From Clostridia bacterium (GTDB taxonomy: Bacteria; Bacillota; Clostridia; Oscillospirales; CAG-272), in contig JAFVUF010000003.1 of assembly GCA_017502875.1 (NCBI GenBank), forward strand, positions 1 to 52,424: 52,424 bases of DNA, in the 5' to 3' direction. The translations under genes and the position numbers were made by a program. This document shows, piece by piece, positions 1 to 10,715 of the stretch. The notes under the pieces were generated by a model that saw nothing but the letters and a program-made list of their open reading frames with translations, had not been told where the DNA came from and made no database searches. Position 1 is the stretch's first letter. Every line of letters starts with the position of its first letter.

Positions 1-1626
1 GTTATCGGAAACGATAAGATAACCTGGCTTGACGGCAAGACCTCTCTCGGTGATAAGGAAATGCTCGTTTCCTCCGAAATACTTAGCCAGGCGATGAATA
101 AATCATCGGTAAACAAGTATGACACTCTTGTCGCCGCGCTTCAGCAGACCGGCTTCTACGATGATAATTATAAGAACGATTTTAATACCTTGATTGAGAG
201 GATAGCAAAGAGAGTTTATGCTAAGCAAATCGTTGAAGCAGGCGGCGAGCGTCTTGAAAAAGCAAAAGCCGAGCATTGGCAAAGCAATCCTACCGATCCT
301 CAAATGATAGAGTTCATCGCGGACAATCTCCCCTATTCGCCTAATACTGATACTGAAAATTGGCGCTACGGTCTCAAAACGCAATATGAGGTTATAGGAG
401 CTATGTATAAGGAGCTGATTAATACCGTTTACGGTATTGACGTTTCCGTAGCATATCCTGATTTCAGCGACCGAATAGCATATAGCGCATTTTACAGCCA
501 TTTCTACGCCTCCGAGGACAAGGACGGGAATATGAGCTTTACGGTTTCCGCAAATACTCTTGTCAGCGTTTACGCAAGGCTCTACGCATACAACCTTATC
601 TATGCTCCGACAAGTACCATTCATAACGATAGAAGCTTCGTAGAAACTATCGTTAAAAATAATTACGGAATAGACGTTGACGATTATTTTGATGACGAGC
701 AATACGATGACGCAAGAAGACGTCAGGAGTCCGCTAATGCATACTCAAATTATCTTTCTAATCAGTACAACAACTCAACCTACGGCGACGTAAGCTATTC
801 TGATATTTTCGCGCTCGCTATGCCTGCCTATTTTGAGCTTTCCGGTATTACCTACTCCGAGCTTCTTTCCGGCTACTATATCTCTACCTCTACTTGGGAG
901 GACGGCAACGAGGTAACTAAGGATTACAGAGATTATAAGATCGTAGGCTTCTTTGAGAGAACCGAAATGACCGGAGGTCTCATTATCTCCGATACCTTCT
1001 ATAACGCTTGGTGTGAATACAGAGATGAGGAAGGCTATTACTACTACAAGTACGCTCCTCACGAGCAGGGCATTTACGCCTTCGCTATCGCTCCTATGGG
1101 AACGGACACCGATTTCATTCGTAAGCTCGTTGAGATGAGCTACGATGAAAACGAGAATATTCGCTTTGAGCTTCAGAATCAGGTTATGGACACGCTTGAT
1201 ATGTTCAACGAATTTATTGAGACGGGCGCGACAATATTCATCTTCGTCGGTCTTGGCTTTGCTGTCTTTGCTTCTCTTATGATGATGAACTTCATCAGCA
1301 CCTCTATCTCCTATAAGAGACGCGAAATCGGTATTCTCCGCGCAGTCGGCGCGCGTTCCTCGGACGTTTTCAAGATATTCTTCTCCGAGGCGCTCATTAT
1401 AGCTCTTATCAACTACGTTCTCTCCATTGTTGCTACGATTTCCGCGGTCAAGGTGCTTAACTACTTCGTCCGTCAGGAAGGACTTAACGTAACGCTTCTT
1501 AACTTCGGTATAAGACAGATAGTCCTTATGCTAGCTATAAGCATATTCGTCGCTGCTCTGGCAAGCTTCCTCCCGGTATGGAATATCGCGAGACGTAAGC
1601 CTGTTGACGCTATAAAGAATACGTAA
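1..1626 (+). CDS. FtsX-type ABC transporter permease, C-terminal part (5' end outside window)
   Basis: The reading frame is open from base 1, so the first ATG at 61 is internal and the N-terminus lies upstream. About 390 residues of a soluble, Tyr/Asp-rich extracytoplasmic segment come first. A membrane module follows: a first helix (IFIFVGLGFAVFASLMMM), the segment ISYKRREIGILRAVGA, and two further helices, ending in a basic tail. The pairing of a large extracellular domain with the RREIGILRAVGA loop is characteristic of the FtsX/MacB permease family, which works with an ABC ATPase in mechanotransmission or export. The partner ATPase is not visible, and the substrate cannot be deduced. A terminator follows directly. 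Confidence 0.82.
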   Translation, partial: VIGNDKITWLDGKTSLGDKEMLVSSEILSQAMNKSSVNKYDTLVAALQQTGFYDDNYKNDFNTLIERIAKRVYAKQIVEAGGERLEKAKAEHWQSNPTDPQMIEFIADNLPYSPNTDTENWRYGLKTQYEVIGAMYKELINTVYGIDVSVAYPDFSDRIAYSAFYSHFYASEDKDGNMSFTVSANTLVSVYARLYAYNLIYAPTSTIHNDRSFVETIVKNNYGIDVDDYFDDEQYDDARRRQESANAYSNYLSNQYNNSTYGDVSYSDIFALAMPAYFELSGITYSELLSGYYISTSTWEDGNEVTKDYRDYKIVGFFERTEMTGGLIISDTFYNAWCEYRDEEGYYYYKYAPHEQGIYAFAIAPMGTDTDFIRKLVEMSYDENENIRFELQNQVMDTLDMFNEFIETGATIFIFVGLGFAVFASLMMMNFISTSISYKRREIGILRAVGARSSDVFKIFFSEALIIALINYVLSIVATISAVKVLNYFVRQEGLNVTLLNFGIRQIVLMLAISIFVAALASFLPVWNIARRKPVDAIKNT

Positions 1627-1659
1627 TTTAACCCCTTTTAAGCAAAATCAAGATAACCT

Positions 1660-1690
1660 AAAAAGCCGAAGCAAAAACTTCGGCTTTTTA
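1660..1690 (+). terminator. Intrinsic terminator after the FtsX-type permease
   Basis: GCCGAAG (1665-1671) pairs with CTTCGGC (1678-1684) around an AAAAA loop. The stem is extended by A/T pairs and followed by a T run. Confidence 0.9.
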
Positions 1691-1713
1691 AATGCAAATT
1701 TTAACAAAAAAGG

Positions 1714-1742
1714 TTGACTTTTCTTAACTAATATGGTATATT
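1714..1742 (+). promoter_or_regulatory. Sigma-A type promoter for the GH88 gene
   Basis: TTGACT (1714-1719), 17-bp spacer, TATATT (1737-1742). It lies just after the preceding terminator and about 40 bp before the start codon. Confidence 0.8.
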
Positions 1743-1782
1743 ATTCTTAACAATAAATCCCCACTAAAAAGGAGAAACAGTT

Positions 1783-2970
1783 ATGATACCTGCAATTCCC
1801 GAAATTATTAACAAAGAAAAATACGGCGACTTTGACCTTCCCCGCGAAAAGCTCGAATATGCTCTTAACGAGGCTATAAAGAAGATCGACTTCGCTATTC
1901 CTACATTTACCGATAAATTCCCGGAGCATTCAAGCGTAAACAACGTTTACGAAGCCGTTGATAACGATGCCGGCTGGAACACAGGCTTCTGGACAGGAAT
2001 ACTTTGGCACGCATATGAGATGACGGGCAACGAGAAGTATAAGGAGGTTGCGCTACACCATATCCCCTCCTTCTATGAGAGAATAGACAAGAAGCTCGGC
2101 ACTGACACTCACGATATGGGATTCCTTTATATTCCCTCCTGCGTCGCAGCTTACAAGCTGACAGGAAACGAGCTTGCAAAGAAATCCGCTATTATGGCTG
2201 CTGATCACCTCATTACCCGTTACCACGAGAAAGGCAAGTTTATTCAGGCTTGGGGCAAAACCGGTGATCCGGAGGATTACCGCCTTATCGTTGACTGTCT
2301 GCTCAATATTCCGCTTCTCCATTGGGCTACCGAGGTAACAGGCGATCCTAAGTACCGCGAAATCGCTTTGAAGCATTTCGACACCACAATAGAGGTATGC
2401 TGCCGTGAGGATGCGAGCACCTACCATACCTATTTCTTCGATTTAGAAACCGGAGCTCCTAAGAAGGGTGTTACTGCTCAGGGTGCAAGCGATGACTCCG
2501 CATGGGCAAGAGGTCAGGCGTGGGGTATTTACGGTCCTCTGCTCACTTATATCTACGAGAAAAATGAAAAGGCGATGAGTGTATTTAAAGCTACCGCCAG
2601 CTACTATCTGAACTATCTCCCCAAGGACTACGTAGCATACTGGGATCTTATATTTACCGACGGAGACAACGAGCCTCGCGACTCCTCATCAGGCGCCATC
2701 TGCGTCTGCGGTTTACTTGAGGGTATCAAGTATATGGACGAAAATGATCCTCTCCGTAAGATTTTCGTAAACGCTACCAAGAGAATAATGAATTCTCTTA
2801 TCGACAACTATCTCACAAAGGATATTCCCGAGTCTAACGGTCTGCTTGTACGCGCGACTTACAGCAAGCCCGGCGACACAGGCGTTGATGAAATGAATAT
2901 CTGGGGCGACTACTTCTATATGGAAGCTATCCACAGAATGCTCGATCCCGATTGGAAGCTTTACTGGTAA
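1783..2970 (+). CDS. Glycoside hydrolase family 88, unsaturated glucuronyl hydrolase
   Basis: The 395-residue protein is a cytosolic (alpha/alpha)6-barrel type enzyme with no signal peptide. GH88 enzymes hydrate the 4,5 double bond of unsaturated uronyl residues left by polysaccharide lyases and so release the terminal sugar. Visible family features are WNTGFWTGILWHAYEMTG (about 65-82), THDMGF with Asp111, IVDCLLNIPLLHW with Asp171, and ASDDSAWARGQAWGIYG. Asp111 and Asp171 have nearly the spacing of the two catalytic Asp residues of Bacillus UGL (88 and 149). The start is set by AAGGAGA just upstream. It is a single-gene unit with its own promoter and terminator. The PL8-like and heparinase-like lipoproteins near 33-39 kb are plausible suppliers of substrate. 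Confidence 0.9.
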   Translation: MIPAIPEIINKEKYGDFDLPREKLEYALNEAIKKIDFAIPTFTDKFPEHSSVNNVYEAVDNDAGWNTGFWTGILWHAYEMTGNEKYKEVALHHIPSFYERIDKKLGTDTHDMGFLYIPSCVAAYKLTGNELAKKSAIMAADHLITRYHEKGKFIQAWGKTGDPEDYRLIVDCLLNIPLLHWATEVTGDPKYREIALKHFDTTIEVCCREDASTYHTYFFDLETGAPKKGVTAQGASDDSAWARGQAWGIYGPLLTYIYEKNEKAMSVFKATASYYLNYLPKDYVAYWDLIFTDGDNEPRDSSSGAICVCGLLEGIKYMDENDPLRKIFVNATKRIMNSLIDNYLTKDIPESNGLLVRATYSKPGDTGVDEMNIWGDYFYMEAIHRMLDPDWKLYW

Positions 2971-3025
2971 GCTTTGTTACAAAAAAGAGTTTATATCAAC
3001 AATTATTTTACATAATCAAAATATG

Positions 3026-3062
3026 GCACAGCCGTTTGGATTTCCTTTCGGCTGTGCTTTTA
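3026..3062 (+). terminator. Intrinsic terminator after the GH88 gene
   Basis: GCACAGCCG (3026-3034) pairs with CGGCTGTGC (3049-3057), followed by TTTTTAA. Confidence 0.85.
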
Positions 3063-3114
3063 ACATTGGTATAGAGTTATTAATAAATCTTAATAACATT
3101 TTGCTAAAAAGGTA

Positions 3115-3143
3115 TTGCAAAAACCAAAAATATATGTTATAAT
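3115..3143 (+). promoter_or_regulatory. Promoter of the tRNA-Glu gene
   Basis: TTGCAA (3115-3120), 17-bp spacer, TATAAT (3138-3143). It lies about 14 bp before the mature tRNA 5' end. Confidence 0.8.
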
Positions 3144-3157
3144 AGCAGAGCGATTGA

Positions 3158-3232
3158 GGCCTGTTAGTCAAGCGGCTAAGACGTCGCCCTCTCACGGCGA
3201 AGGCAGGGGTTCGATTCCCCTACGGGTCACCA
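3158..3232 (+). tRNA. tRNA-Glu, anticodon CUC
   Basis: Full cloverleaf of 75 nt with an encoded CCA. The acceptor GGCCTGT pairs with ACGGGTC, with G:U pairs. The anticodon stem TCGCC/GGCGA closes the loop CTCTCAC, giving anticodon CTC that reads GAG. The T arm contains GGTTCGATTCC. The discriminator base is A. It is a stand-alone tRNA with its own promoter and terminator. Confidence 0.95.
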
Positions 3233-3270
3233 AAACAAAAAGGACACCATACGGTGTCCTTTTTGTTTTG
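3231..3270 (+). terminator. Intrinsic terminator after tRNA-Glu
   Basis: AGGACACC (3241-3248) pairs with GGTGTCCT (3253-3260) around ATAC. A-rich and T-rich arms extend the stem (CAAAACAAAA with TTTTGTTTTG). Confidence 0.92.
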
Positions 3271-3272
3271 CC

Positions 3273-3406
3273 GGCTCGTTTGAACGAGCCCCGTAACGCA
3301 GTTACTGGGGGTTCGTATTAAGGCAAAGCGCTGCTTTGCCGTCAATCTTCGTCCTCGTATCCTTGGTTGCCACTTTCTCATTGTTCATTGAGGACGAAAT
3401 TCCCCG
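3273..3406. repeat. Hairpin-rich non-coding spacer between tRNA-Glu and trxB
   Basis: Four inverted repeats sit in about 130 bp: GGCTCG/CGAGCC (3273-3278 with 3285-3290), GTAAC/GTTAC (3293-3297 with 3301-3305), GGCAAAGC/GCTTTGCC (3322-3329 with 3333-3340), and a long-range CGTCCTC/GAGGACG (3350-3356 with 3390-3396). No convincing ORF is present. It may be a dispersed palindromic element or a degenerate mobile-element remnant. No transposase is nearby. Confidence 0.5.
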
Positions 3407-3427
3407 TAATACCAAAAGGGTTGCTCA

Positions 3428-4342
3428 TTATACATTAAGATATTCCTCCGCGAAGTGCGCCGCCGTTGCTCCGTCAGAAACCGCTGTTACAACCTGACGC
3501 AACGACTTCGTTCTTACGTCTCCCGCGGCGAAAACTCCGCTTACGTTAGTTTTGGTGGTCTCGTCAGCTATGACGTATCCGTTTTCATCAAGCTTAAGCT
3601 CGTCAAAGAGCTTGGTCGCCGGGTCTCTGCCTATGCTTACAAACAGACCGTCAATTTGTATCTCTCTTTCCTCTCCTCTGATACTGTCCTTTACCTTTAT
3701 CGCTTTGAGTCCGTCATTTAATACAAGCTCGGAAATTACGCTGTTTTTGACAAGCTCCACGTTTGTTGCTTTCATAAGCGCGTCAAGGTATATCTTGGTC
3801 GCTTTGAATGAATCTCTGCGGTGAATTAAAATTACCTTTTTTGCTAAATTCGATAGATACAGAGCGTCTGAGACTGCCGTATTGCCTCCGCCAACAACAG
3901 CCACCGTTTTATCTTTATAGAAGCGTCCGTCGCAGTGAGCGCAGTAATGTACTCCTCTGCCTGTAAGCTCCTTTTCTCCTGTAATCCCAAGCTTCCTCGG
4001 ATTTGCGCCTGTCGCTACAATGACGCTTTTGGCAAGGATTTCAGAGCTGTCCGTTATTATCCTCTTAGGTTCATTTTTAAGCTCAGCCTTAATAACCTCC
4101 CCGTACTCCGTCCTCGCGCCAAAGCGCTCCGCGCCCGCTTGCATCTTCATGCCGAGAAGGTATCCTTCTATTCCCTCGTCGTATCCGGGGTAATTATCTA
4201 TCACGTCAGTTATAACCATTTGTCCGCCTATCGACATTCTTTCGATAATCACTGTATCAAGTCCAGCTCTTGCGGAGTATAGCGCCGCTGTGTATCCTGC
4301 GGGACCTCCGCCGATTATTGCTACGTCGTGTATTTTATCCAT
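3428..4342 (-). CDS. trxB: Thioredoxin-disulfide reductase
   Basis: A 304-residue FAD/NADPH flavoprotein of normal family length that reduces thioredoxin in the cytosol. It has the FAD-binding GGGPAGYTAALYSARAG near the N-terminus, the redox CAHC pair (Cys134, Cys137), the NADPH-binding GGGNTAV at about 151-157, and a C-terminal GVFAAGDVR FAD motif. GGAGG lies 6 nt before the ATG. It is transcribed alone on the minus strand. No thioredoxin gene is adjacent. Confidence 0.95.
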   Translation of the reverse strand: MDKIHDVAIIGGGPAGYTAALYSARAGLDTVIIERMSIGGQMVITDVIDNYPGYDEGIEGYLLGMKMQAGAERFGARTEYGEVIKAELKNEPKRIITDSSEILAKSVIVATGANPRKLGITGEKELTGRGVHYCAHCDGRFYKDKTVAVVGGGNTAVSDALYLSNLAKKVILIHRRDSFKATKIYLDALMKATNVELVKNSVISELVLNDGLKAIKVKDSIRGEEREIQIDGLFVSIGRDPATKLFDELKLDENGYVIADETTKTNVSGVFAAGDVRTKSLRQVVTAVSDGATAAHFAEEYLNV

Positions 4343-4374
4343 ACTTACCTCCGTTTTTTATTCTTTACAATCCT

Positions 4375-4405
4375 ATTATACACGTATTTTTTACGTTTTT
4401 CAGTG
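4375..4405 (-). promoter_or_regulatory. Probable trxB promoter
   Basis: The minus strand carries TATAAT at 4375-4380, about 32 bp before the start codon. The -35 region is poor. A short palindrome (ACGTA-AAAAA-TACGT) lies immediately upstream and could be a regulator site. Confidence 0.5.
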
Positions 4406-4410
4406 ACTTT

Positions 4411-4446
4411 ATCACAAAATGGGCTGTTGCGAACGCAACAGCCCAT
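4411..4446 (-). terminator. Intrinsic terminator after the transaldolase gene
   Basis: GGGCTGTTGC (4421-4430) pairs with GCAACAGCCC (4435-4444) around GAAC. Read on the minus strand, ATTTTGTGAT follows. Confidence 0.85.
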
Positions 4447-4471
4447 TAACATGTACTATACTTTGCCGCTT

Positions 4472-5122
4472 TTAATTGTTCACGCTTGCCCAATCGGAAA
4501 GAAATTTTTCAATTCCCTTATCGGTCAGTGGGTGCTTAGTCATATCCACGAACACCTTATAGGGCACGGTTGCGATATCGCAACCCGCAGCTGCCACCTG
4601 AATTACATGCAAAGGGTTTCTAATAGATGCCGCGATAATCTCTGTCTTTATTCCCTGCTTTTTAAAAATATTCGAAATTTCGGAAATCAGATCCACGCCG
4701 CAGAAGCCAATGTCGTCCAAGCGTCCTACAAAAGGACTGACGTAAGTGGCGCCGGCGACTGCCGCCAAAAGCGCCTGCCCTGCTGAGAAAATCAGTGTAA
4801 CATTGGTCTTCATGCCGAGAGCTGAAAGTCGCTTCACTGCCTTCAATCCTTCCACACACATGGGGATTTTAATAACAAGATTGGGATTTCCAATGGCATT
4901 GTAAAGCTCCTTCGCTTCCTCAACCATCTTATCCGCCTCCAAAGAAATCACCTCAGCGCTAATCGGGCCGTCCACAACGGTTCCGATTTCCTTGACGGTT
5001 TCTACAAAATCCCGTCCTTCCTTGGCGATCAGCGAGGGATTGGTGGTAACACCCGAAACGATTCCCATATCCGCCGCTTTCTTAATATCATCTACATTTG
5101 CCGTATCAATAAAAAATTTCAT
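4472..5122 (-). CDS. Fructose-6-phosphate aldolase / transaldolase (TalC type)
   Basis: The start is placed at the ATG encoding [10 protein letters not shown] (codon 5120-5122), the family N-terminus. AGGTG lies 8 nt before it; the frame stays open further upstream, but that stretch covers the promoter. The protein is 216 residues, the usual length of the small class. [11 protein letters not shown] and VIKIP with the Schiff-base Lys85 are visible, as is the late GCDIATVPY. The family transfers or cleaves dihydroxyacetone units (transaldolase or F6P aldolase activity); the sequence alone does not separate the two. It is divergent from a DeoR-type regulator that probably controls it. Confidence 0.92.
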   Translation of the reverse strand: MKFFIDTANVDDIKKAADMGIVSGVTTNPSLIAKEGRDFVETVKEIGTVVDGPISAEVISLEADKMVEEAKELYNAIGNPNLVIKIPMCVEGLKAVKRLSALGMKTNVTLIFSAGQALLAAVAGATYVSPFVGRLDDIGFCGVDLISEISNIFKKQGIKTEIIAASIRNPLHVIQVAAAGCDIATVPYKVFVDMTKHPLTDKGIEKFLSDWASVNN

Positions 5123-5145
5123 TTCCAATACACCTACTTTTTGTC

Positions 5146-5173
5146 TTGACATTTTCAAAAATTCTGATATAAT
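5146..5173 (+). promoter_or_regulatory. Promoter of the DeoR-family regulator gene
   Basis: TTGACA (5146-5151), 16-bp spacer, TATAAT (5168-5173). It overlaps the divergent aldolase promoter, and the two -10 boxes share bases. Confidence 0.85.
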
Positions 5174-5200
5174 TATAACATCATGCGCATTTAAACACAA
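5172..5200 (-). promoter_or_regulatory. Promoter of the transaldolase gene
   Basis: On the minus strand, TTGTGT (5195-5200), 17-bp spacer, TATAAT (5172-5177). It is interleaved with the plus-strand promoter at 5146-5173, so one bound regulator or polymerase would affect both directions. Confidence 0.75.
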
Positions 5201-5263
5201 TACATGGTGATATTTTAGATAAATACGCAATATTTTTTAACATTTGAGCAAAAAAGGAGCAAA

Positions 5264-6001
5264 ATGAGCATTACAAAACGTCAGGAAGAAATTCTTGAGC
5301 ATCTAAACGAGCATATTTTTTTAACGGTCGAACGGCTCGCAGAGCTGACATTCACCTCCGCCTCCAGTATCCGAAGAGATCTTTCTACACTTCAAAATCT
5401 TTCCTTAATCAAGCGCACACACGGCGGCGCGTCTATTTTCAATGCCGTAAATCAAGCCATTCCACTGAATAGCCGTATGTCGAAAAACATTACGGAAAAA
5501 CAGCGGATAGCAAAAAAGGCCGCCTCACTCTTGCGCGACGGGCAGTCAGTTATGTTGGACGGCTCCTCCACAGCAGGTTTTCTCGTTCCATATATAGCCA
5601 AGCACAAGGATATGATTTTATTCACCAACAATATGCACACCGCCATCAATGCGGTAAATTACGGCATTACCACACATTGCATCGGTGGATTTTCGGTAGA
5701 TCACTCAGCCGTCCTTTCGGGGACACAGGCATATCGGACTATTTCCGAGATATATCCCGATATCCTTTTCTTTTCCTCAAAGAGTCTAAGCAGAAGCGGT
5801 GTCATTTCCGACCCCATACAAGAGGAAAACTATATTCGCTCTCTTATGCTGGAGAATGCAAAATGCTCCGTTTTCCTTTGCGATAGCGAAAAATTCGACT
5901 CGGAGGCTCTTTACGGATTGACGACCTTAGAAAATATTGATGTCTGCGTATTCGATAAGCCATATCCGGAATTGAGGACACGGTGTCGGATTCTGGATTG
6001 A
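5264..6001 (+). CDS. DeoR-family transcriptional regulator of sugar metabolism
   Basis: A 245-residue protein with an N-terminal winged helix (QEEILEHLNEH, then LAELTFTSASSIRRDLSTL as the HTH and RTHGGA as the wing). A C-terminal DeoR sensor domain of the phosphosugar-isomerase fold follows, with LDGSSTAGFLVPYI and FLCDSEKF. Family members bind sugar phosphates. The divergent aldolase gene and shared promoter region make that gene the likely target. AAAGGAG precedes the ATG. The effector is unknown; a fructose- or dihydroxyacetone-type phosphate would fit. Confidence 0.9.
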   Translation: MSITKRQEEILEHLNEHIFLTVERLAELTFTSASSIRRDLSTLQNLSLIKRTHGGASIFNAVNQAIPLNSRMSKNITEKQRIAKKAASLLRDGQSVMLDGSSTAGFLVPYIAKHKDMILFTNNMHTAINAVNYGITTHCIGGFSVDHSAVLSGTQAYRTISEIYPDILFFSSKSLSRSGVISDPIQEENYIRSLMLENAKCSVFLCDSEKFDSEALYGLTTLENIDVCVFDKPYPELRTRCRILD

Positions 6002-6075
6002 TACAAACGGAATTGTCGGGAAAATTAAAGAAATCCTGAGCTTTAGACCTTATTGGATTATCAAATACATACAAA

Positions 6076-6113
6076 ATGAACGAGGTACAGAGTAACATCC
6101 GTACCTCGTTCAT
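6076..6113. terminator. Bidirectional terminator between the DeoR gene and atpC
   Basis: A 13-bp perfect stem: ATGAACGAGGTAC (6076-6088) with GTACCTCGTTCAT (6101-6113). T-rich sequence follows on each strand. It would end the regulator mRNA and the long ATP synthase mRNA arriving from the other side. Confidence 0.75.
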
Positions 6114-6207
6114 CTATATTTTTCTTCTGCGTAAACGTAGCAGGCGCCTCTTTATCAGTAAGTTGACTGCTCTATCGCAGGTCGCCTTTTGGTTGCCTTT
6201 TTACGTA

Positions 6208-7868
<1,661 letters not shown>

Positions 7869-7886
7869 TTATTCTCCTTTCTCAAA

Positions 7887-8690
7887 TTATACGCCGCTTC
7901 CCGCAACGATCTCTGTTATCTCCTGAGTTATTGCGCCCTGTCTGGCTCTGTTGTATTCAAGACCGAGGCGGTCTATCATTTCCTGAGCGTTCTTGCCAGC
8001 GCTGTCCATCGCTACACGGCGCGCCGCAACCTCACAGGCAAAGCTTTCCTTTACGCAAGAGATTATCATACCCGCTATATACTGAGGAATGACCGCGTCA
8101 AGCACGGTAAGCTCATCGGGCTCAAAAACGGCGTTGCTTGATTTTTCGCCGCCGTTCTGCGATAGCGGCAGAAGCCAATTCACGTACGCCTCCTGGGACA
8201 TAAGTGAATTATATTTTGAGCATACTATTCCGAATTTGTCGAACTTGCCCTCTTTAAAATCACGGCAAACGCCGTCGGCTATCTCCCTTGCTCTTTCATA
8301 AGGGAAATTCTCCGCGTACTCGATAACCTCTCCGAAGCGCTCACACGCTCTTTTACCGATAGGGATTATCTTAGCGCTCGGATATTCTCTGAGCAGACGG
8401 AAAATATTGGCGTTATACCCTCCCGCAAGTCCACGGTCTCCCGCTATAACAACAAGGCACAGCCTATCTCCCGTACGCTTTGACATATACTGAGTTTTTT
8501 TGCACTCTTCATAAGCTGTAAGAAGCGAAACTGTTTCCAAAAGCGCGCTCGCGTACTCTTTTCCCTTATTCATCGAATCGGTAGCTCTGCGTATCTTCGA
8601 CGACGCCACAAGCCCCATTGCTTTCGTAAGGTGAAGCGTGGAATCTACGCTCTTTATACGCACCCGCAGTTGTTTGATATCAGCGCCCAT
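7887..8690 (-). CDS. atpG: F-type ATP synthase gamma subunit (central stalk)
   Basis: A 267-residue rotor shaft protein. The N-terminal helix (LRVRIKSVDSTLHLTKAMGLVASSKIRRA) and the C-terminal helix (AMDSAGKNAQEMIDRLGLEYNRARQ) form the coiled coil of the family. The middle Rossmann-like part contains LCLVVIAGDRGLAGGYNANIF. It is slightly shorter than the common 285-290 residues. It starts 4 bp after the atpA stop with AGGTAGGGAA as its ribosome binding site. Confidence 0.95.
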   Translation of the reverse strand: MGADIKQLRVRIKSVDSTLHLTKAMGLVASSKIRRATDSMNKGKEYASALLETVSLLTAYEECKKTQYMSKRTGDRLCLVVIAGDRGLAGGYNANIFRLLREYPSAKIIPIGKRACERFGEVIEYAENFPYERAREIADGVCRDFKEGKFDKFGIVCSKYNSLMSQEAYVNWLLPLSQNGGEKSSNAVFEPDELTVLDAVIPQYIAGMIISCVKESFACEVAARRVAMDSAGKNAQEMIDRLGLEYNRARQGAITQEITEIVAGSGV

Positions 8691-8694
8691 TTCC

Positions 8695-10188
8695 CTACCT
8701 CTTCATCTCTTGCAGCGCTTTTTTAAGCTCTTCTATATCCTCGTCGCTCCAGCTTCCGCCCTCAACACGCGTAAGGAAATCAGAATATTTATTTTCCATA
8801 AGCTCGTAAAGTCTGCTCTCGTAACGCTTTACGTCCTTTACGGGAGTGTCGTTTAAATATCCGTTGATAACGGCGTAAACGATTGCCACCTGACAGCCTA
8901 CTCTCACAGGAGAATTCCTTCCCTGTTTAAGCACCTCGACTATGCGTTCACCGAGAGCGAGTCTTGCCTTGGTATCCGCGTCAAGATCGCTTCCGAACTG
9001 AGCAAACGCCTGAAGCTCACGGTACTGCGAATAAAGCAGCTTCAGCTCACCCGAAACCTTCTTCATTCCTTTAAGCTGCGCCGATCCTCCGACACGGCTT
9101 ACCGAAATACCGGGGTTTATCGCCGGCATAACGCCCGCGTGGAAAAGCTCTGTTTCAAGGAATATCTGACCGTCGGTAATGGATATTACGTTAGTCGGAA
9201 TGTATGCGGAAACGTCGCCCGCCTGCGTTTCTATCAACGGAAGCGCCGTAATTGAGCCTCCGCCGTACTCGGGAGCCACGCACGCGGCTCGCTCAAGCAG
9301 CCTTGAATGTAGATAGAAAACGTCTCCGGGGTACGCCTCACGTCCCGGAGGACGTCTGATAAGAAGCGAAAGCGCGCGGTAAGCGACGGCGTGCTTGGAA
9401 AGATCGTCGTATATTATCAGCACGTCCTTTCCCTGCTCACGGAAATACTCCGCCATAGCGCAGCCCGAATATGGAGCTACGTACTGAAGCGGCGCGGACT
9501 CCGATGCCGAAGCGGATACTATAATGGTATACTCCATCGCTCCGTTTGCGGCAAGCTCGTTTGCTATCTGTACTACGGAGCTATTCTTCTGACCTATCGC
9601 TACGTATATGCAGATAACGTTTGAATTCTTCTGGTTTATTATAGTGTCGATAGCGATTTCCGTTTTACCTGTCTGTCTGTCGCCGATGATAAGCTCACGC
9701 TGACCTCTGCCTATCGGTATCATACTGTCGATAGCTTTGATTCCCGTCTGAAGCGGAACGGAAACGCTTTTTCTTTCGATTATACCCGGAGCCTCGGATT
9801 CTATCGGACGGGTAATATCGGTTACGATAGGGCCCTTTCCGTCAATAGGCTCTCCGAGCGCGTTGACTACTCTGCCGAGCATTGCCTCTCCTACGGGTAT
9901 AGACAATACCTTACCTGTTCTTTTTACAGAGGTACCCTCTTTGATACTGTTATTATTGGAAAGCAATGCTACCGAAACCGTCTCGGTCTCCAGATTCTGA
10001 GCCATACCAAAGCTTCCGTCCTCAAATTCCAGAAGCTCGCTCGCCATACAGTCGCGAAGCCCGTAGACACGCGCGATACCGTCTCCGACAAGGATAACGG
10101 TTCCGGTCTCCTTCATCTCTATTTTTGCCTTGTAGTTCTTTATCTGTTCTTTAATTACGTTACTGATTTCTTCCGGTCTTGTGCTCAT
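8695..10188 (-). CDS. atpA: F-type ATP synthase alpha subunit
   Basis: A 497-residue F1 subunit with non-catalytic nucleotide sites. The P-loop is GDRQTGKT (169-176). The signature [17 protein letters not shown] carries the conserved arginine that completes the catalytic site on beta. The N-terminal helix ([16 protein letters not shown]) binds the delta subunit. Its ATG overlaps the atpH stop as ATGA, suggesting translational coupling. Confidence 0.97.
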   Translation of the reverse strand: MSTRPEEISNVIKEQIKNYKAKIEMKETGTVILVGDGIARVYGLRDCMASELLEFEDGSFGMAQNLETETVSVALLSNNNSIKEGTSVKRTGKVLSIPVGEAMLGRVVNALGEPIDGKGPIVTDITRPIESEAPGIIERKSVSVPLQTGIKAIDSMIPIGRGQRELIIGDRQTGKTEIAIDTIINQKNSNVICIYVAIGQKNSSVVQIANELAANGAMEYTIIVSASASESAPLQYVAPYSGCAMAEYFREQGKDVLIIYDDLSKHAVAYRALSLLIRRPPGREAYPGDVFYLHSRLLERAACVAPEYGGGSITALPLIETQAGDVSAYIPTNVISITDGQIFLETELFHAGVMPAINPGISVSRVGGSAQLKGMKKVSGELKLLYSQYRELQAFAQFGSDLDADTKARLALGERIVEVLKQGRNSPVRVGCQVAIVYAVINGYLNDTPVKDVKRYESRLYELMENKYSDFLTRVEGGSWSDEDIEELKKALQEMKR

Positions 10189-10715
10189 GTATTCATCACT
10201 TCCTTTACATCATATAAGCGATGGCGTAAACTGCCGTCCATTATCCTGCCGTCAATCTCAACTATCAAGCCGCCCAGCAAGGACGAGTCAACGAAATACT
10301 CCGCCTGAACCCTTCCCTTATTCATAAGCTCAAGCTTTTCAATTAATTTTCGCTTTTCCTCTGACGTAAGCTCCACGGCGCTTGTTATAACCGCGTTAGC
10401 AACGCGCTCGGACTCGTCAAGAAGCGCTTTGTATACATCTACTGACTCCGTAAAGCATGAAATTCTTCCCTTCTCGCACATAAGCTTTAAATACGAAAGA
10501 ACGTGCTCGGGAACAGTATCCGCAAAAGCCGCCTCGATGGCGTTAAGTCGCTCCTCTAAGCTTATGCTCGGAGAGCTTAGCATATCCGCATACCGCGGAT
10601 TTTCAAGGAACACATTTTTTACTCTGTCCAAGGCTTGAGCATATTTTTTTTGTTCATGCTCCTCGCAAGCGAGCATAAAAAGCGCGGCTCCGTACTCTTT
10701 ACTTATTTCAGTCAT
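10185..10715 (-). CDS. atpH: F-type ATP synthase delta subunit (OSCP)
   Basis: About 176 residues. The N-terminal helical domain begins [16 protein letters not shown], and the C-terminal part ends [26 protein letters not shown], the typical delta/OSCP ending. A GTG at 10724 would add three residues; the ATG at 10715 is preferred because AGGTG lies 6 nt before it. The gene overlaps the end of atpF. It links F1 to the peripheral stalk. Confidence 0.92.
   Translation of the reverse strand: MTEISKEYGAALFMLACEEHEQKKYAQALDRVKNVFLENPRYADMLSSPSISLEERLNAIEAAFADTVPEHVLSYLKLMCEKGRISCFTESVDVYKALLDESERVANAVITSAVELTSEEKRKLIEKLELMNKGRVQAEYFVDSSLLGGLIVEIDGRIMDGSLRHRLYDVKEVMNT

Noticed and set aside
3115-3321. 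68-residue open frame over the tRNA
   Set aside because: It covers the tRNA-Glu and its terminator, which fully explain the sequence.
4328-4786. Plus-strand frame spanning the trxB start and aldolase end
   Set aside because: It crosses a terminator and a promoter and is antisense to two certain genes.
4472-6001. Horizontally acquired two-gene module
   Set aside because: Codon use differs slightly by eye from neighbours, but there are no repeats, integrase or other boundary signs.
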